From Marinomonas rhizomae (lineage in GTDB: Bacteria; Pseudomonadota; Gammaproteobacteria; Pseudomonadales; Marinomonadaceae), in the NCBI RefSeq assembly GCF_024397855.1, contig NZ_CP073343.1:1426001-1490000 (forward strand): 64,000 bases of DNA, in the 5' to 3' direction. How positions within the stretch are numbered: the stretch's first letter is position 1; every line of letters begins with the position of its first letter. This document shows positions 52,530 to 61,614 of this stretch, piece by piece. Both the position numbers and the translations under genes were made by a program. The notes under the pieces are model-generated. The model was not told where the DNA came from and searched no databases. It saw nothing but the letters and a program-made list of their open reading frames with translations.

Positions 52530-53180
52530 TTAAAAAGGACAAGCCGCGACGAACGCCACCCAGGCGTTTGTAAAGGGATGCCGAAACTCTAATCGATAAG
52601 CATGCAGTAACAACCTAGGGTCGTTCTGAAATGCTGGGTCGTAGAATTCATCACCAATTATTGAGTGCCCGAGGCTTTGCATGTGGACGCGAAGTTGGTG
52701 AGAGCGACCAGTAAATGGTACGAGTCGAACACGGGTAGTGTTCGACTCGTAGGCCATTTTTTCCCAGTAGGTAATGGAGTCTTTACTCCATTCGTCTGTA
52801 CAGATGATTTGTCTGGGTCGGTTTGGCCAGTCACAGCGCAGTGGTTTTCGCACTTCGCCTTTGTCGCCTAAAAGATGACCGCGTAGTAACGCACGATATT
52901 CTTTTTTGACTTCTCTCTCACGAAAATGCGCGTACATGCGTTTTTGACATTCGTGAGTTTTCGCCACAAGGATTAGGCCTGAGGTGGCTTCGTCTAAGCG
53001 GTGAATAGCAAAGGCTTCGCCAAATAAACATTCTGCTCTATGCAAGATAGAGTCGAGCTTATCTGGGCCGCGACCGGGCACAGATAAGCAATTAGCAGGT
53101 TTATTTATGACGGCAAACCATTCATCTTCGTACAGTATCTCTAAGCGAGATAGTTCTAGACTCGGCACGGCATCCTGCAC
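52530..53180 (-). CDS. rluA: Pseudouridine synthase RluA
   Basis: This 216-residue RluA-family enzyme isomerises uridines in 23S rRNA (746) and tRNA (32) in E. coli. Motifs are EILYEDEWFAVINKPANCLSVPGRG, AIHRLDEATSGLILVAKT (catalytic Asp in HRLD), and PFTGRSHQLRVHMQSLGHSIIGDEFY. Length fits E. coli RluA (219). It lies six bases after rapA, the same neighbour as in E. coli, which supports RluA over the longer RluC/D enzymes. Confidence 0.93.
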   Translation of the reverse strand: MQDAVPSLELSRLEILYEDEWFAVINKPANCLSVPGRGPDKLDSILHRAECLFGEAFAIHRLDEATSGLILVAKTHECQKRMYAHFREREVKKEYRALLRGHLLGDKGEVRKPLRCDWPNRPRQIICTDEWSKDSITYWEKMAYESNTTRVRLVPFTGRSHQLRVHMQSLGHSIIGDEFYDPAFQNDPRLLLHAYRLEFRHPFTNAWVAFVAACPF

Positions 53181-53186
53181 AGGATG

Positions 53187-56015
53187 TTATTCCGGCTTGG
53201 TCGTTAAGATGATGCGAATCGCATCCAAGCGGATTTGATGCTCGTCGATACGCGTCAAACCTTCTTGCATGTTGGTTTCCAGACGTTCTATGTCTTCGTC
53301 ACGAATGGTGTCGTTGAAGGCTTTCAATTCCACTAAACGTTCGATTTCATTTTGGCAACGGTGTTGGTAAGACGTTTTCGCTGCGTGAACGATCGGGCGC
53401 GCTTGGTCTTGAGCATTCAACTGGTGCGCTTGCAGTACTTCAATAAGGTTTTTGCGTAAGGCGGCAACCCATTGTTCCGCGACTCGGTTTGGCACGCCTT
53501 TCAGTTTTTCTGCCCATTTATCGGCGGTAAATTGCTGATGGAGGAATTTACCGTTTGAGTCAGACAATTGCCACATTGGTGTCATTGGCAGTGATTGCGT
53601 CAATTTCAAACGTGGGTGAGCAGTCGCTTCGATGACGAACATACTTTCCACCAATACCGTGCCTTCTGGCAGTGCCGCGATTGGCAAGATAGCCGAAGTA
53701 AGCTTGCCAGAGTCAAAGCCTTGGACTTCATCCATAAGCATGGTGATCAGAGGGTGTTCCCATGTTGCGAACGCCACGTCTTCACGTTGGCTCGCTTGAC
53801 GGCGATCAAGCATGAGCATTTTGCCTTCTTCTTCGATGCCTGGTAGAGCTTCTAGCATCATGTCGGTAGAAGGGCGCAAGAACCAAGCCGCACGATCAGG
53901 TTCATCATTCATGCAGTCTGCATAGATGTTAAAGGCGTGAGTGACTTGCTCAATATAATGGTGCAGTCCTTTTGTCGCTTGGTTGTTAATCTGATCGATT
54001 AACGCACGAGCTTGTTCCGGACGGCATGAACTCATTTCTAGCAGGCGATTACGGCCTTCTTCCATTTGCTTTAACAGGGCTTCATGGTAGATGTTGGCTT
54101 CTTTAAGAAGATCTGTGTCGTCGTCTTGGCCGTGTAAATAAGCATGCAAGCTGTCACCAAAGGCTTCTTCCACTTTGTCACCAGAACCGGTAGTGCGGCA
54201 GAATGCGTTTAGAGCGTGGTGATACCAGTTAAATAGGCGCTCTTGTACGCTTTGTTTGATGTATGGCACATGGATTTGTACGTCATTTAGTTGTCCAAGA
54301 CGATCAAGACGACCAATGCGCTGTTCAAGTAAATCAGGGTGTTCTGGCAGATCGTACATGACGATGTGATGGCTGAACTGGAAGTTACGGCCTTCACTGC
54401 CGATTTCAGAACATACCAAAATTTGCGCACCGTCTTCGTCTGCGAAATAAGCCGCTGCACGATCTCGGTGGATAAGTGGCATTTGTTCATGGAAGTCAGC
54501 ACTTTGGAAACCAGCGAAAGTCAGTTGGTCGTTGAGCCATTGCGCCATATCTGCACTGTGACAAATGACCAGTACTTTGTCTGCTTGGCATTCTAGAAAT
54601 TCTTTTAACCAACCCCAGCGTGGGTCTTTTTCCCATAGTCCATCAGCAACGTCAGTTTCTGGTTGCACATGGTGGTTGGCAGACTCGAAGTGTTCATTGT
54701 TGTCTAAAGGGTAAGAATGCAAATAACGGTCAGGGAAGCCGCCAACTGCTGCTCGGGTGTTACGGAACATTTCTCGTCCCGTGCCATGACGGTCGATTAG
54801 CCAGCTAATGGCTTCTTTTGCGGCTTCAGTTTGCTCTGCACCTGATTTGCTTGTGAGTGCTTGGAACCATTCTTTAGCGCTAACTTCTTTTAGATAAGAA
54901 CCAAACGCTGTATTCCAATCCAACGGCTCTGGTGCGCTGTCTTCTTGGCTGAATGGTAGCAAAGATTCAGCGAGTTCAGCGGCTTGCTTGAAGGCGTGTT
55001 GTTGCGCTTGATAATGCTCGAAATCATGGTAATGATCGGCGTCCAAAAGCTGTAAACGAGAGAAGTGCTCACGTTCGCCAGTTTGTTCTGGTGTTGCACT
55101 CAATAGCAATAGAGATTCTGTCTTAGCCGCTAAGCGTGCGACTACTTGATAACCAACACTCGGTGTTTCTGGGTGCCAAGCAAGGTGATGGACTTCGTCG
55201 ACAATGACCATGTCCCACTCTGCATCAAGCATGTGTTGAGTGGCTTTTGGGTGTTGGCTCGCCCAATCGATTGGTGAGATAACAAATGGTTGTTGCTCAA
55301 ATGGGTTGTCGTCACCGTCCATGAAGTCTTCGTAAACGGACTCATTGATTAGTGAAAATGGTTGGTGGAAACGGCGTAGCATTTCAATCAACCACTGATG
55401 CTGCAGGTTGGTTGGTGTCAAAATCAGAACACGTTTACAGAGACCGTTTAGTAGGCGTTGATGCAAGATCAGACCTGCTTCTAGCGTTTTACCCATCCCT
55501 ACTTCGTCACACAACAGTGCTCGCGCTTTTGGACGGTTGGCAATGTCATGGGCAAGGTAGATCTGATGAGGCAGAAGTTCCGCTTTCAAGCCCATTAAAC
55601 CGCGTACTGGCGATGCGGCATTGGCTGCTTGGTGTTCAAGCGTATGACGACGTAGGTCGAACCACATGCGACGAGCGGGCGACAGTGCCAATAAGGAGTC
55701 GAGTTCGTTCTTGTCGTTACGTGGGAATTGAATGATGGACTCTTCTAACCAATCATCGTCTTCGCTGATACGGTATTCGATCAGATCGTCAATTTCTTCT
55801 ACTTCCAAGACGGTGAAGGTTTCATCTTGGAAATGCAGTTGATCGCCGACGGTTAACGTGCGTCGAACAAGACTGGTCTGGTCATTTGAGTATTGACGAT
55901 CCGCTTCCGCATCTGGGAAATGTAAGGTGAAAGACTTGTTTTGCGTGTCTACTATCATGCCTACGCCGAGATCAGGCTCGTTGCGGCTACTCCATCTTTG
56001 TCCAGTTTGGTACAT
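53187..56015 (-). CDS. rapA: RNA polymerase-associated SWI2/SNF2 ATPase RapA
   Basis: This 942-residue enzyme recycles RNA polymerase. An N-terminal Tudor-like part begins MYQTGQRWSSRNEPDLGVGMIV. The helicase motifs are LLCDEVGMGKTLEAGLIL (Walker A), MVIVDEVHHLAW (DEVH), LLLLSATPEQTG, and ICSEIGSEGRNFQFSHHIVMYDLPEHPDLLEQRIGRLDRLGQ in the C-terminal helicase lobe. A long C-terminal extension is also present. Length is close to E. coli RapA (968). It precedes rluA. Confidence 0.97.
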   Translation of the reverse strand: MYQTGQRWSSRNEPDLGVGMIVDTQNKSFTLHFPDAEADRQYSNDQTSLVRRTLTVGDQLHFQDETFTVLEVEEIDDLIEYRISEDDDWLEESIIQFPRNDKNELDSLLALSPARRMWFDLRRHTLEHQAANAASPVRGLMGLKAELLPHQIYLAHDIANRPKARALLCDEVGMGKTLEAGLILHQRLLNGLCKRVLILTPTNLQHQWLIEMLRRFHQPFSLINESVYEDFMDGDDNPFEQQPFVISPIDWASQHPKATQHMLDAEWDMVIVDEVHHLAWHPETPSVGYQVVARLAAKTESLLLLSATPEQTGEREHFSRLQLLDADHYHDFEHYQAQQHAFKQAAELAESLLPFSQEDSAPEPLDWNTAFGSYLKEVSAKEWFQALTSKSGAEQTEAAKEAISWLIDRHGTGREMFRNTRAAVGGFPDRYLHSYPLDNNEHFESANHHVQPETDVADGLWEKDPRWGWLKEFLECQADKVLVICHSADMAQWLNDQLTFAGFQSADFHEQMPLIHRDRAAAYFADEDGAQILVCSEIGSEGRNFQFSHHIVMYDLPEHPDLLEQRIGRLDRLGQLNDVQIHVPYIKQSVQERLFNWYHHALNAFCRTTGSGDKVEEAFGDSLHAYLHGQDDDTDLLKEANIYHEALLKQMEEGRNRLLEMSSCRPEQARALIDQINNQATKGLHHYIEQVTHAFNIYADCMNDEPDRAAWFLRPSTDMMLEALPGIEEEGKMLMLDRRQASQREDVAFATWEHPLITMLMDEVQGFDSGKLTSAILPIAALPEGTVLVESMFVIEATAHPRLKLTQSLPMTPMWQLSDSNGKFLHQQFTADKWAEKLKGVPNRVAEQWVAALRKNLIEVLQAHQLNAQDQARPIVHAAKTSYQHRCQNEIERLVELKAFNDTIRDEDIERLETNMQEGLTRIDEHQIRLDAIRIILTTKPE

Positions 56016-56017
56016 AG

Positions 56018-56635
56018 TTATGCGTTGTCCGGTTCAATTAAAGTTAAGCTACCTTGGCATAAATCCGTCAATGTGACTTTATGGTCAGGCCAAGTACGTT
56101 CTATAACAGCAAGGTCAATAACGATGCTGTCACTGTAAGTTTTGTTGGTTATTTCTATATCGCTCTGCTCTAGCCAATATTCAACCCTTCCCAATAAAGG
56201 GTAGGCGATTTTTAGCTGAACGGGGCTGCGTGGATACACATTTTCATATTCTGTTTGCGAAAGCGCTTCTTGCACGGCTTGGCTATAGGCTCTGACTAAG
56301 CCGCCAGCACCGAGTTTTACACCACCAAAAAAGCGCGTCACGACGACGGTAGTTTCCCCAAAATCGGAATGCTGTAACACATTTAACATGGGTTTACCTG
56401 CCGTGCCTTTCGGCTCGCCATCGTCACTTTGATCCCATAAATGCGCATTATTCGGCACACCTGCGATAAATGCCCAACAATGATGGTTAGCATCAGGATA
56501 ACGCTGGCGCATTTCTTCGATAAAAGCCTTTGCCGCATCTCGTCCATTGGTACGGCACACGGTAGTGATGAACTGGCTATTTTTTATTTCTAGATCAAAG
56601 CGTTGCGTGTGTGTTGGGCTTAGGTAGTAATCCAT
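56018..56635 (-). CDS. yigZ: YigZ/IMPACT-family protein
   Basis: This 205-residue protein of the IMPACT/UPF0029 family has SQFITTVCRTNGRDAAKAFIEEMRQRYPDANHHCWAFIAG, DQSDDGEPKGTAGKPMLNVL, and TVVVTRFFGGVKLGAGGLVRAYSQAVQEAL. Function in bacteria is unclear, with a link to translation control in eukaryotes. It is two bases upstream of rapA. A full copy of the 140-bp fold-back lies in its upstream region. Confidence 0.93.
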   Translation of the reverse strand: MDYYLSPTHTQRFDLEIKNSQFITTVCRTNGRDAAKAFIEEMRQRYPDANHHCWAFIAGVPNNAHLWDQSDDGEPKGTAGKPMLNVLQHSDFGETTVVVTRFFGGVKLGAGGLVRAYSQAVQEALSQTEYENVYPRSPVQLKIAYPLLGRVEYWLEQSDIEITNKTYSDSIVIDLAVIERTWPDHKVTLTDLCQGSLTLIEPDNA

Positions 56636-56646
56636 GTAAACTTATC

Positions 56647-56786
56647 GAGACCTTAGCATGACTGCTGCGCGCGCCAATACAGTGTTAAAAATAGACTCAA
56701 AATGCTCATTTATAATTTATAAACTCCGCTTTTTCGTCTATTTTTGCCTCGTCTTGCCTTTGCTTGTGACGTCATGCAAATGCCTC
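56647..56786. repeat. 140-bp fold-back element, full copy 2
   Basis: The ends GAGACCTTAGCATGAC and GTCATGCAAATGCCTC pair with two or three mismatches. The inner arms AAAAATAGAC (56687-56696) and GTCTATTTTT (56736-56745) pair exactly though they differ from copy 1 by two compensated base pairs. A further fragment, ACTTTGTTAAAAACAGAC at 56787-56804, matches 37441-37458 at 17 of 18 positions. It is in the divergent gap between yigZ and rmuC. Confidence 0.88.
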
Positions 56787-56830
56787 ACTTTGTTAAAAAC
56801 AGACATTTAAAATAGCGAGTTTAAATTTAT

Positions 56831-58144
56831 ATGACAGATTGGCTTTCGCAATCAGTTTGGGTGTTATCGGGCTTTTGTATCGGCGCGATTCTTCTATCTG
56901 GTATTGCTGGCGGTATTGTACAGGCTATGCGCCGTCAGTGGCAGCATACACAAGAAAAAATGCAGCTACAAAATGAGGAATTACAGCGTCTTTTGGAGCA
57001 ATCGAAAGATCAGATTCATTATTTGGAGAAAGAGTCGCTGACTTTGGAGCAACAATTTGCTGCTGCACAAAATGTCTGGCAAGAAAAAGAAGCGTTTTAC
57101 CGTGAGCAAAAAAAGCAAAACGAAACCGAATTTAAGCAAATGGCTCACGAGATTATGAGTCAGCAGGGGCAACAATTAGCGAAAGAGAATGAACGTCAGT
57201 TAGGTTCTTTGCTAACGCCGCTTGGCTCGCAGATCCAAAAGTTTCAGGAAAGCGTAGAAAAGAGTTATCAGGAAGAAGCTCGTGAACGGTTTTCTTTGGT
57301 GAAAGAGATTAAAGGATTGCAGTTACTGAATCAGAAAATCAGTGATGATGCGGTGAGCTTAACCCATGCTTTAAAAGGTCAAAACAAGCTGCAAGGTGGT
57401 TGGGGGGAAGTGATTCTAGAGCGTATTTTAGAGCGCTCAGGACTAGAAAAGGGCCGTGAATACCAGACTCAAGCCTCTTATCAAACGGAAGAGGGCCGAC
57501 GTTTGCAGCCAGACGTGGTAATTCATCTTCCTGAAGGTAAGCAGATCATTGTTGATTCTAAAATGGTGCTGATTAGTTATTTGGCTTATATGGAAGCGGA
57601 AACTGATGAAGACCGAAATAGAGCGTTAAAGCAGCATTTAGATGCAGTACGACGCCATATGAAAGAGCTAAGCGCCAAGAATTACCATGACCTGCCGGGC
57701 GTGACGTCACTGGATTTTGTGTTGTTGTTTATCCCAATTGAGGCGGCGTTTGGTTTGGCGTTACAGGGCGACAATGGGTTGTTCAGCGAAGCCTTTGAGC
57801 ACAATATTATTATCGTCGGGCCGTCTAACTTGTTGGCAACCTTACGAACGATACAAAATATTTGGCGTAACGAAAAACAGAGTCAAAATGCCATTGAAAT
57901 CGCTCGTCAGGCCGGTGCAATGTACGACAAGTTTTCAGGCTTTGTGCAAGATATGGATGACATAGGTAGCAAACTGGAAGCGGTGAGCCGTACTCACGAT
58001 TCAGCCTTGAAGAAGTTAACCGCAGGGCGGGGGAATCTGGTTGCAAGGGCGGAGAAGTTGAAAATGATGGGGGCGAAGACGAGCAAGGCATTGCCAGTGG
58101 AGTATCTTAATGACGATACTCTCACGGACGAGCCTAGTAATTAG
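56831..58144 (+). CDS. rmuC: DNA recombination protein RmuC
   Basis: This 437-residue protein limits DNA rearrangement at inverted repeats in E. coli. An N-terminal hydrophobic segment (VWVLSGFCIGAILLSGIAGGIV) is followed by a long coiled coil (about 35-160, Gln/Glu-rich). The RmuC nuclease-like core has GGWGEVILERILERSGLEKGREYQTQ, LQPDVVIHLPEGKQIIVDSKMVLISY, VTSLDFVLLFIPIEAAFGLAL, and NIIIVGPSNLLATLRTIQNIWRNEKQSQNA. It is divergent from yigZ. Confidence 0.95.
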   Translation: MTDWLSQSVWVLSGFCIGAILLSGIAGGIVQAMRRQWQHTQEKMQLQNEELQRLLEQSKDQIHYLEKESLTLEQQFAAAQNVWQEKEAFYREQKKQNETEFKQMAHEIMSQQGQQLAKENERQLGSLLTPLGSQIQKFQESVEKSYQEEARERFSLVKEIKGLQLLNQKISDDAVSLTHALKGQNKLQGGWGEVILERILERSGLEKGREYQTQASYQTEEGRRLQPDVVIHLPEGKQIIVDSKMVLISYLAYMEAETDEDRNRALKQHLDAVRRHMKELSAKNYHDLPGVTSLDFVLLFIPIEAAFGLALQGDNGLFSEAFEHNIIIVGPSNLLATLRTIQNIWRNEKQSQNAIEIARQAGAMYDKFSGFVQDMDDIGSKLEAVSRTHDSALKKLTAGRGNLVARAEKLKMMGAKTSKALPVEYLNDDTLTDEPSN

Positions 58145-58154
58145 TCTTCTCTAT

Positions 58155-59321
58155 TTATTCTTGAAAAGCCCAAAGCACGGTGGCTTTGTTGATATAGCTT
58201 GTTGTTTGTAGCTCCTGCAAAATTCTTGCTGTCAGTTGCGCTAGGTCGGCACCTTCGGGAGTGTTGGCCGAGTTAGCAATGATTTCTAAATCAAGTTTGT
58301 TGTTTAAATAGTGCAGGCGAGAGTTAGGGATATCCACATAGCCTGAATGCTGACGTAGTAAAAAGCCCAAATCTGCCAATATTTGATGGCGTGCTGGTAG
58401 TTTTAAGTGTGGCGGCTTTCCAGACTTGTGGGTGAAACTGTCTGTTTGAATCGTTTCATCAGTATCAATGTGTACCATCACATCCTCTACTTGAGAGTGC
58501 GCTTGTTTGATGGTGTAAGCCACTAGATCTCCAAGGTAATGTCCTTCACTGACGCTCGCATGGCTTGGTACATGGATATGCATATCTAGGTAAATTTTTC
58601 CTGCCATAGAGCGAGCTCGAACATCATGAGGCGCCATAACATGTTTTAGGCTGTTGGCGGTGTCTTTGATTTGCGCAATGAGCTTTGGATCGGGTGCTGT
58701 GTCTACCAGTTCCGCAAGGTTTTCCCACACCATACTGATGGCCATTTTGCCGATTAATAGGGCAACGACAATCGATGCGACCATATCTGCCCAGCCATAC
58801 CCAAAGTAAACACCGACTAGACCAATCAAAACAGCGACAGAAGAAAGGGCGTCGCTGCGGCTGTGCCATGCATTGGCGATCAACATTTTGCTGCCAATTT
58901 TGTCGCCAGCTTTTTTGGTGTAATGGAAAATAGCTTCTTTGACAGCGATGGTCGCCACTAAAGCCGCCAGACCGTACCAAGTTAACTGGGCTTGTGATTG
59001 TTCTGCGCTGAGGGCTTCATAGCCAATGCCAAAGGCAACAACAATAAGCACCATACCAAGAAAGACGGTTGTTAGGGTTTCAAAACGAAGGTGGCCGTAA
59101 GGGTGATTTTCATCTGGTCCTTGACGTGAGTTAGCCGATGCAAAATAGACAAAGACATCGGTAACTAAGTCGGATAATGAGTGAATACCATCTGCTATTA
59201 GGGCTTGGGATTGCGAAAAATACCCCGCTACTATTTTGGCTAAACCGAGTAGTGCGTCCCAAAAGGCTCCGACAAGGGTAACCTTTATCGCTATGTCCTG
59301 TTCTTGCTTCAGTTTTGTCAT
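58155..59321 (-). CDS. Cation diffusion facilitator transporter (FieF-like, with C-terminal extension)
   Basis: This 388-residue inner-membrane metal exporter has six helices in the first 215 residues, with metal-site HxxxD pairs LIADGIHSLSDLVTDVFVY and NAWHSRSDALSSVAVLIG. The cytosolic domain follows (HVMAPHDVRARSMAGKIYLDMHIHVPSHASVSEGHYLGDLVAY). The protein is about 85 residues longer than E. coli FieF. The extra C-terminus (HLKLPARHQILADLGFLLRQHSGYVDIPNSRLHYLNNKLDLEI) looks like a separate small domain. Metal specificity is not clear. It converges with rmuC by ten bases. Confidence 0.92.
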   Translation of the reverse strand: MTKLKQEQDIAIKVTLVGAFWDALLGLAKIVAGYFSQSQALIADGIHSLSDLVTDVFVYFASANSRQGPDENHPYGHLRFETLTTVFLGMVLIVVAFGIGYEALSAEQSQAQLTWYGLAALVATIAVKEAIFHYTKKAGDKIGSKMLIANAWHSRSDALSSVAVLIGLVGVYFGYGWADMVASIVVALLIGKMAISMVWENLAELVDTAPDPKLIAQIKDTANSLKHVMAPHDVRARSMAGKIYLDMHIHVPSHASVSEGHYLGDLVAYTIKQAHSQVEDVMVHIDTDETIQTDSFTHKSGKPPHLKLPARHQILADLGFLLRQHSGYVDIPNSRLHYLNNKLDLEIIANSANTPEGADLAQLTARILQELQTTSYINKATVLWAFQE

Positions 59322-59371
59322 GAGGCTTTTTTGACCTGTTGTAGGGTTTGTTAATACGACGTTTGTTTAAC

Positions 59372-59420
59372 GAGACCTTTGCACGACTGCTGTGTTCGCG
59401 AATTAGTGCAAAGGGGCCTT
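59372..59420. repeat. Deleted copy of the 140-bp fold-back element
   Basis: GAGACCTTTGCACGACTGCTG (left end) is close to the start of copy 2, and GTGCAAAGG..CCTT (right end) to the right end of copies 1 and 2. The central part is missing. It lies in the upstream region of the CDF transporter gene. Confidence 0.8.
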
Positions 59421-59674
59421 AACATCATTCATCTTACTTAATTTATCTTAAGTTTCTATTAACTGTTTGAGATTAAGTAGGAATTAATATTGGAGTTAAT
59501 TGATATTTTTTTTGTATTTAGCTTCATTAATTGGGACAGATTATGCGTGTTTAAATTGGTGCATTTTGGATCTTTGTAGCAAGAGCGCCATGTAGTCTAG
59601 CTTACCCAATGTTCTCCCCAAGCTTATCCACGATATCTGTGGAAAAGGTTGGGGAGCTGAGAAAAGACGGGGTT
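59421..59674. other. Gap with a large hairpin containing DnaA-box-like arms
   Basis: CTCCCCAAGCTTATCCAC (59614-59631) faces GTGGAAAAGGTTGGGGAG (59639-59656), which pair with a few mismatches around GATATCT. The arms include TTATCCAC and TGTGGAAAA, close to the DnaA box TTATCCACA. It lies just downstream of the rdgC stop. It may simply end the rdgC transcript. Confidence 0.6.
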
Positions 59675-60571
59675 CTAATTAATTTCAAACCATAAGCAAT
59701 AAGAACTGAAAAACTCTCTCATGGTTAATGACATTAGGGAGAAGTTGGCGTCCATATCAGAAAGGCCGCCGCCTTGAGAGTCATTAAAAGCCGCTTCTTT
59801 TAATGCGTCATCAAATTTAATTTTGCGTAATGTTAGGTCGTCATGAAGTACGAAGCTTAGTTTATCTGTCCAACGTAGGCCTAGGTTTTTCACTGCCATG
59901 CCTTGCTGCAAATGACGTGTAACGTCTTCAGATAAAGGCTCTAGAGACTTAAAGCGAATTGTTGCTTTGTCTTCAGACGCGTCTTGGATTTCACATTCGT
60001 CACCGGTTTCTAGGCTAGCTGGCACTTCATTTTTTACTAGCCAATCCGTCATCAGTGATGACGGTGAAACCTGTGCTTGCAAAGGCGTCATTGGGAAGCT
60101 GCCAAGCGTCGTTTGCAAGTGCTTAAACAACTGTTCTGTCATGCTGGCGTTTGTGCTGTTGAGAACCAGTATTTTGGCTTGCAAATCAATGTATGCCCAG
60201 ATGTCTGTGCGCTTAGAAAAGGCTTTCGGACGAAGAGTAAAAACCAATTCGTCTTTCATGTCGGATTTTTCTTTACGACCTACTTTGCGACCTTCAATCA
60301 ATTCGATTTCAGCTACTTTGGCTTCCAGTTCTTCCCGTACCACGGCAGAAGGCAAAACTTTTTCTTCTTTACCTGCACGGAATAGCAAACAACGGTCACT
60401 TGCTAAGCTCCATTGTTCGCTGTTACGAATAAGTGGAAGCCAGCCGAAAGAGAACTCTTCTTGAGATCCGCACTCTTTTAATGGGAACTCAGGAATTTTG
60501 TCGATGAGTTCATTGGTATCTAGTGATTCGGTATCTTTTAGTTGGAATATCTGGGCGTTCTTGAACCACAT
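59675..60571 (-). CDS. rdgC: Recombination-associated protein RdgC
   Basis: This 298-residue ring-forming DNA-binding protein modulates RecA in E. coli. It begins MWFKNAQIFQLKDTESLDTNELIDKIPEFPLKECGSQEEFSFGWLPL; other markers are LLFRAGKEEKVLPSAVVREELEAKVAEIE and LGLRWTDKLSFVLHDDLTLRKIKFDD. Length matches E. coli RdgC (303). It is two bases downstream of tdk. Confidence 0.95.
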   Translation of the reverse strand: MWFKNAQIFQLKDTESLDTNELIDKIPEFPLKECGSQEEFSFGWLPLIRNSEQWSLASDRCLLFRAGKEEKVLPSAVVREELEAKVAEIELIEGRKVGRKEKSDMKDELVFTLRPKAFSKRTDIWAYIDLQAKILVLNSTNASMTEQLFKHLQTTLGSFPMTPLQAQVSPSSLMTDWLVKNEVPASLETGDECEIQDASEDKATIRFKSLEPLSEDVTRHLQQGMAVKNLGLRWTDKLSFVLHDDLTLRKIKFDDALKEAAFNDSQGGGLSDMDANFSLMSLTMREFFSSYCLWFEIN

Positions 60572-60573
60572 AA

Positions 60574-61152
60574 TTAGTCTCTCACGGCTTCTTTAAAGTG
60601 TTTTCGGCAGACGGACAAGTAGCGGTCGTTACCGCCTATTTCTACTTGCGCGCCTTCTTTAACAGGGGTTCCTTGTTCATTAAGTCGAATGACCATGGTG
60701 GCTTTGCTGCCACAATGACATACGGTTTTCAATTCAATTAACTTATCAGACCAAGCCAGTAAGGCTTGGCTGCCTTCGAACAGCTCTCCTTGAAAATCGG
60801 TGCGTATGCCAAAAGCGAGCACAGGAATGTGCTGTTTATCGACAATTTCAGATAACGCATAAACTTGTTCTTTGGTTAAGAATTGCGCTTCATCAATCAA
60901 TATACAGCTTAATCTTTGCTGATTGATTTCATTTTGAATTAACGCAACAAGGTTGGTGTCGTTATCAAACAAGCAAGCTTCTGCAGATATGCCAATACGA
61001 GAAGCGATTTGCCCTGTTTCAAATCGGTCATCTATCGATGCTGTAAGAAGTAAAACCCGCATGCCTCGCTCTTGGTAGTTGTGAGCAGATTGCAGTAAAA
61101 CGGTGGATTTTCCTGCGTTCATCGCGGAGTAATAAAAATACAGTTTGGCCAT
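60574..61152 (-). CDS. tdk: Thymidine kinase
   Basis: This 192-residue type II thymidine kinase phosphorylates thymidine for salvage. P-loop [38 protein letters not shown] (catalytic Glu in DEAQF), [25 protein letters not shown], and the zinc-binding VCHCGSKA plus a C-terminal Cys-x-x-His (VCRKHF). Length fits E. coli Tdk (205). It precedes rdgC by two bases, so they are co-transcribed. Confidence 0.96.
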   Translation of the reverse strand: MAKLYFYYSAMNAGKSTVLLQSAHNYQERGMRVLLLTASIDDRFETGQIASRIGISAEACLFDNDTNLVALIQNEINQQRLSCILIDEAQFLTKEQVYALSEIVDKQHIPVLAFGIRTDFQGELFEGSQALLAWSDKLIELKTVCHCGSKATMVIRLNEQGTPVKEGAQVEIGGNDRYLSVCRKHFKEAVRD

Positions 61153-61222
61153 ATCGAGTCTGTTTTTCTGTTTGCTGTTTAAAATGGCTGGCTAGTATAG
61201 CAAATCACTATCGTGAATGACC

Positions 61223-61513
61223 TTATTTTTTGGATCTTGTGTTTTTGGTTTTATCTAGGCTTTTGTTAATTTGCTGAGTTAGCCATTCAGCACGTTTTAA
61301 TCCATTCATCTCGCAGAGTTTATCCAATTTGTCGATAAGGTCTTGTTCGATAATGAGCTCTAAGCGTTTTAGTCCTTGGGCTTTTTCTTTTTCTCGCTGC
61401 GCTCGTTTATTAATTTTGAGCTGGTCTTTTCGAGTAAGAGGTTGGGTGCGAGGACGGCCAGGGGCTTTGCCAAATAGGTCGATTGTATTCCGGTCGGATG
61501 ACGCTTTTGCCAT
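61223..61513 (-). CDS. ybfE: YbfE-like protein (LexA-regulated CopB family)
   Basis: This 96-residue basic protein matches E. coli YbfE in layout: an N-terminal DRNTIDLFGKAPGRPRTQPLTRKDQLKINKRAQREKEKAQGLKRLEL and a ribbon-helix-helix-like C-terminal half (IIEQDLIDKLDKLCEMNGLKRAEWLTQQINKSL). YbfE is SOS-regulated in E. coli. I saw no LexA box (CTGT-N8-ACAG) in the 60 bases upstream, so regulation may differ. Function is unknown; DNA binding is likely. Confidence 0.75.
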   Translation of the reverse strand: MAKASSDRNTIDLFGKAPGRPRTQPLTRKDQLKINKRAQREKEKAQGLKRLELIIEQDLIDKLDKLCEMNGLKRAEWLTQQINKSLDKTKNTRSKK

Positions 61514-61561
61514 GGTGTAATGTTCGTATCAATGGATTAATGATTGAGGTGATGTATAAAA

Positions 61562-61604
61562 AAGAAGAACGAAAAACAGTAAACTACCGTTTTTCGTTCT
61601 TCTT
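61562..61604 (-). terminator. Strong terminator between prc and the YbfE-like gene
   Basis: AAGAAGAACGAAAAAC (61562-61577) pairs perfectly with GTTTTTCGTTCTTCTT (61589-61604) around an 11-base loop, 10 bases after the prc stop on the minus strand. It also has a T-rich tail on the plus strand. Confidence 0.85.
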
Positions 61605-61614
61605 ATTTTATTTT

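Noticed and set aside
61514..61580. LexA box upstream of the YbfE-like gene
   Set aside because: Expected from E. coli, but no CTGT-N8-ACAG type site is present in the upstream bases read.
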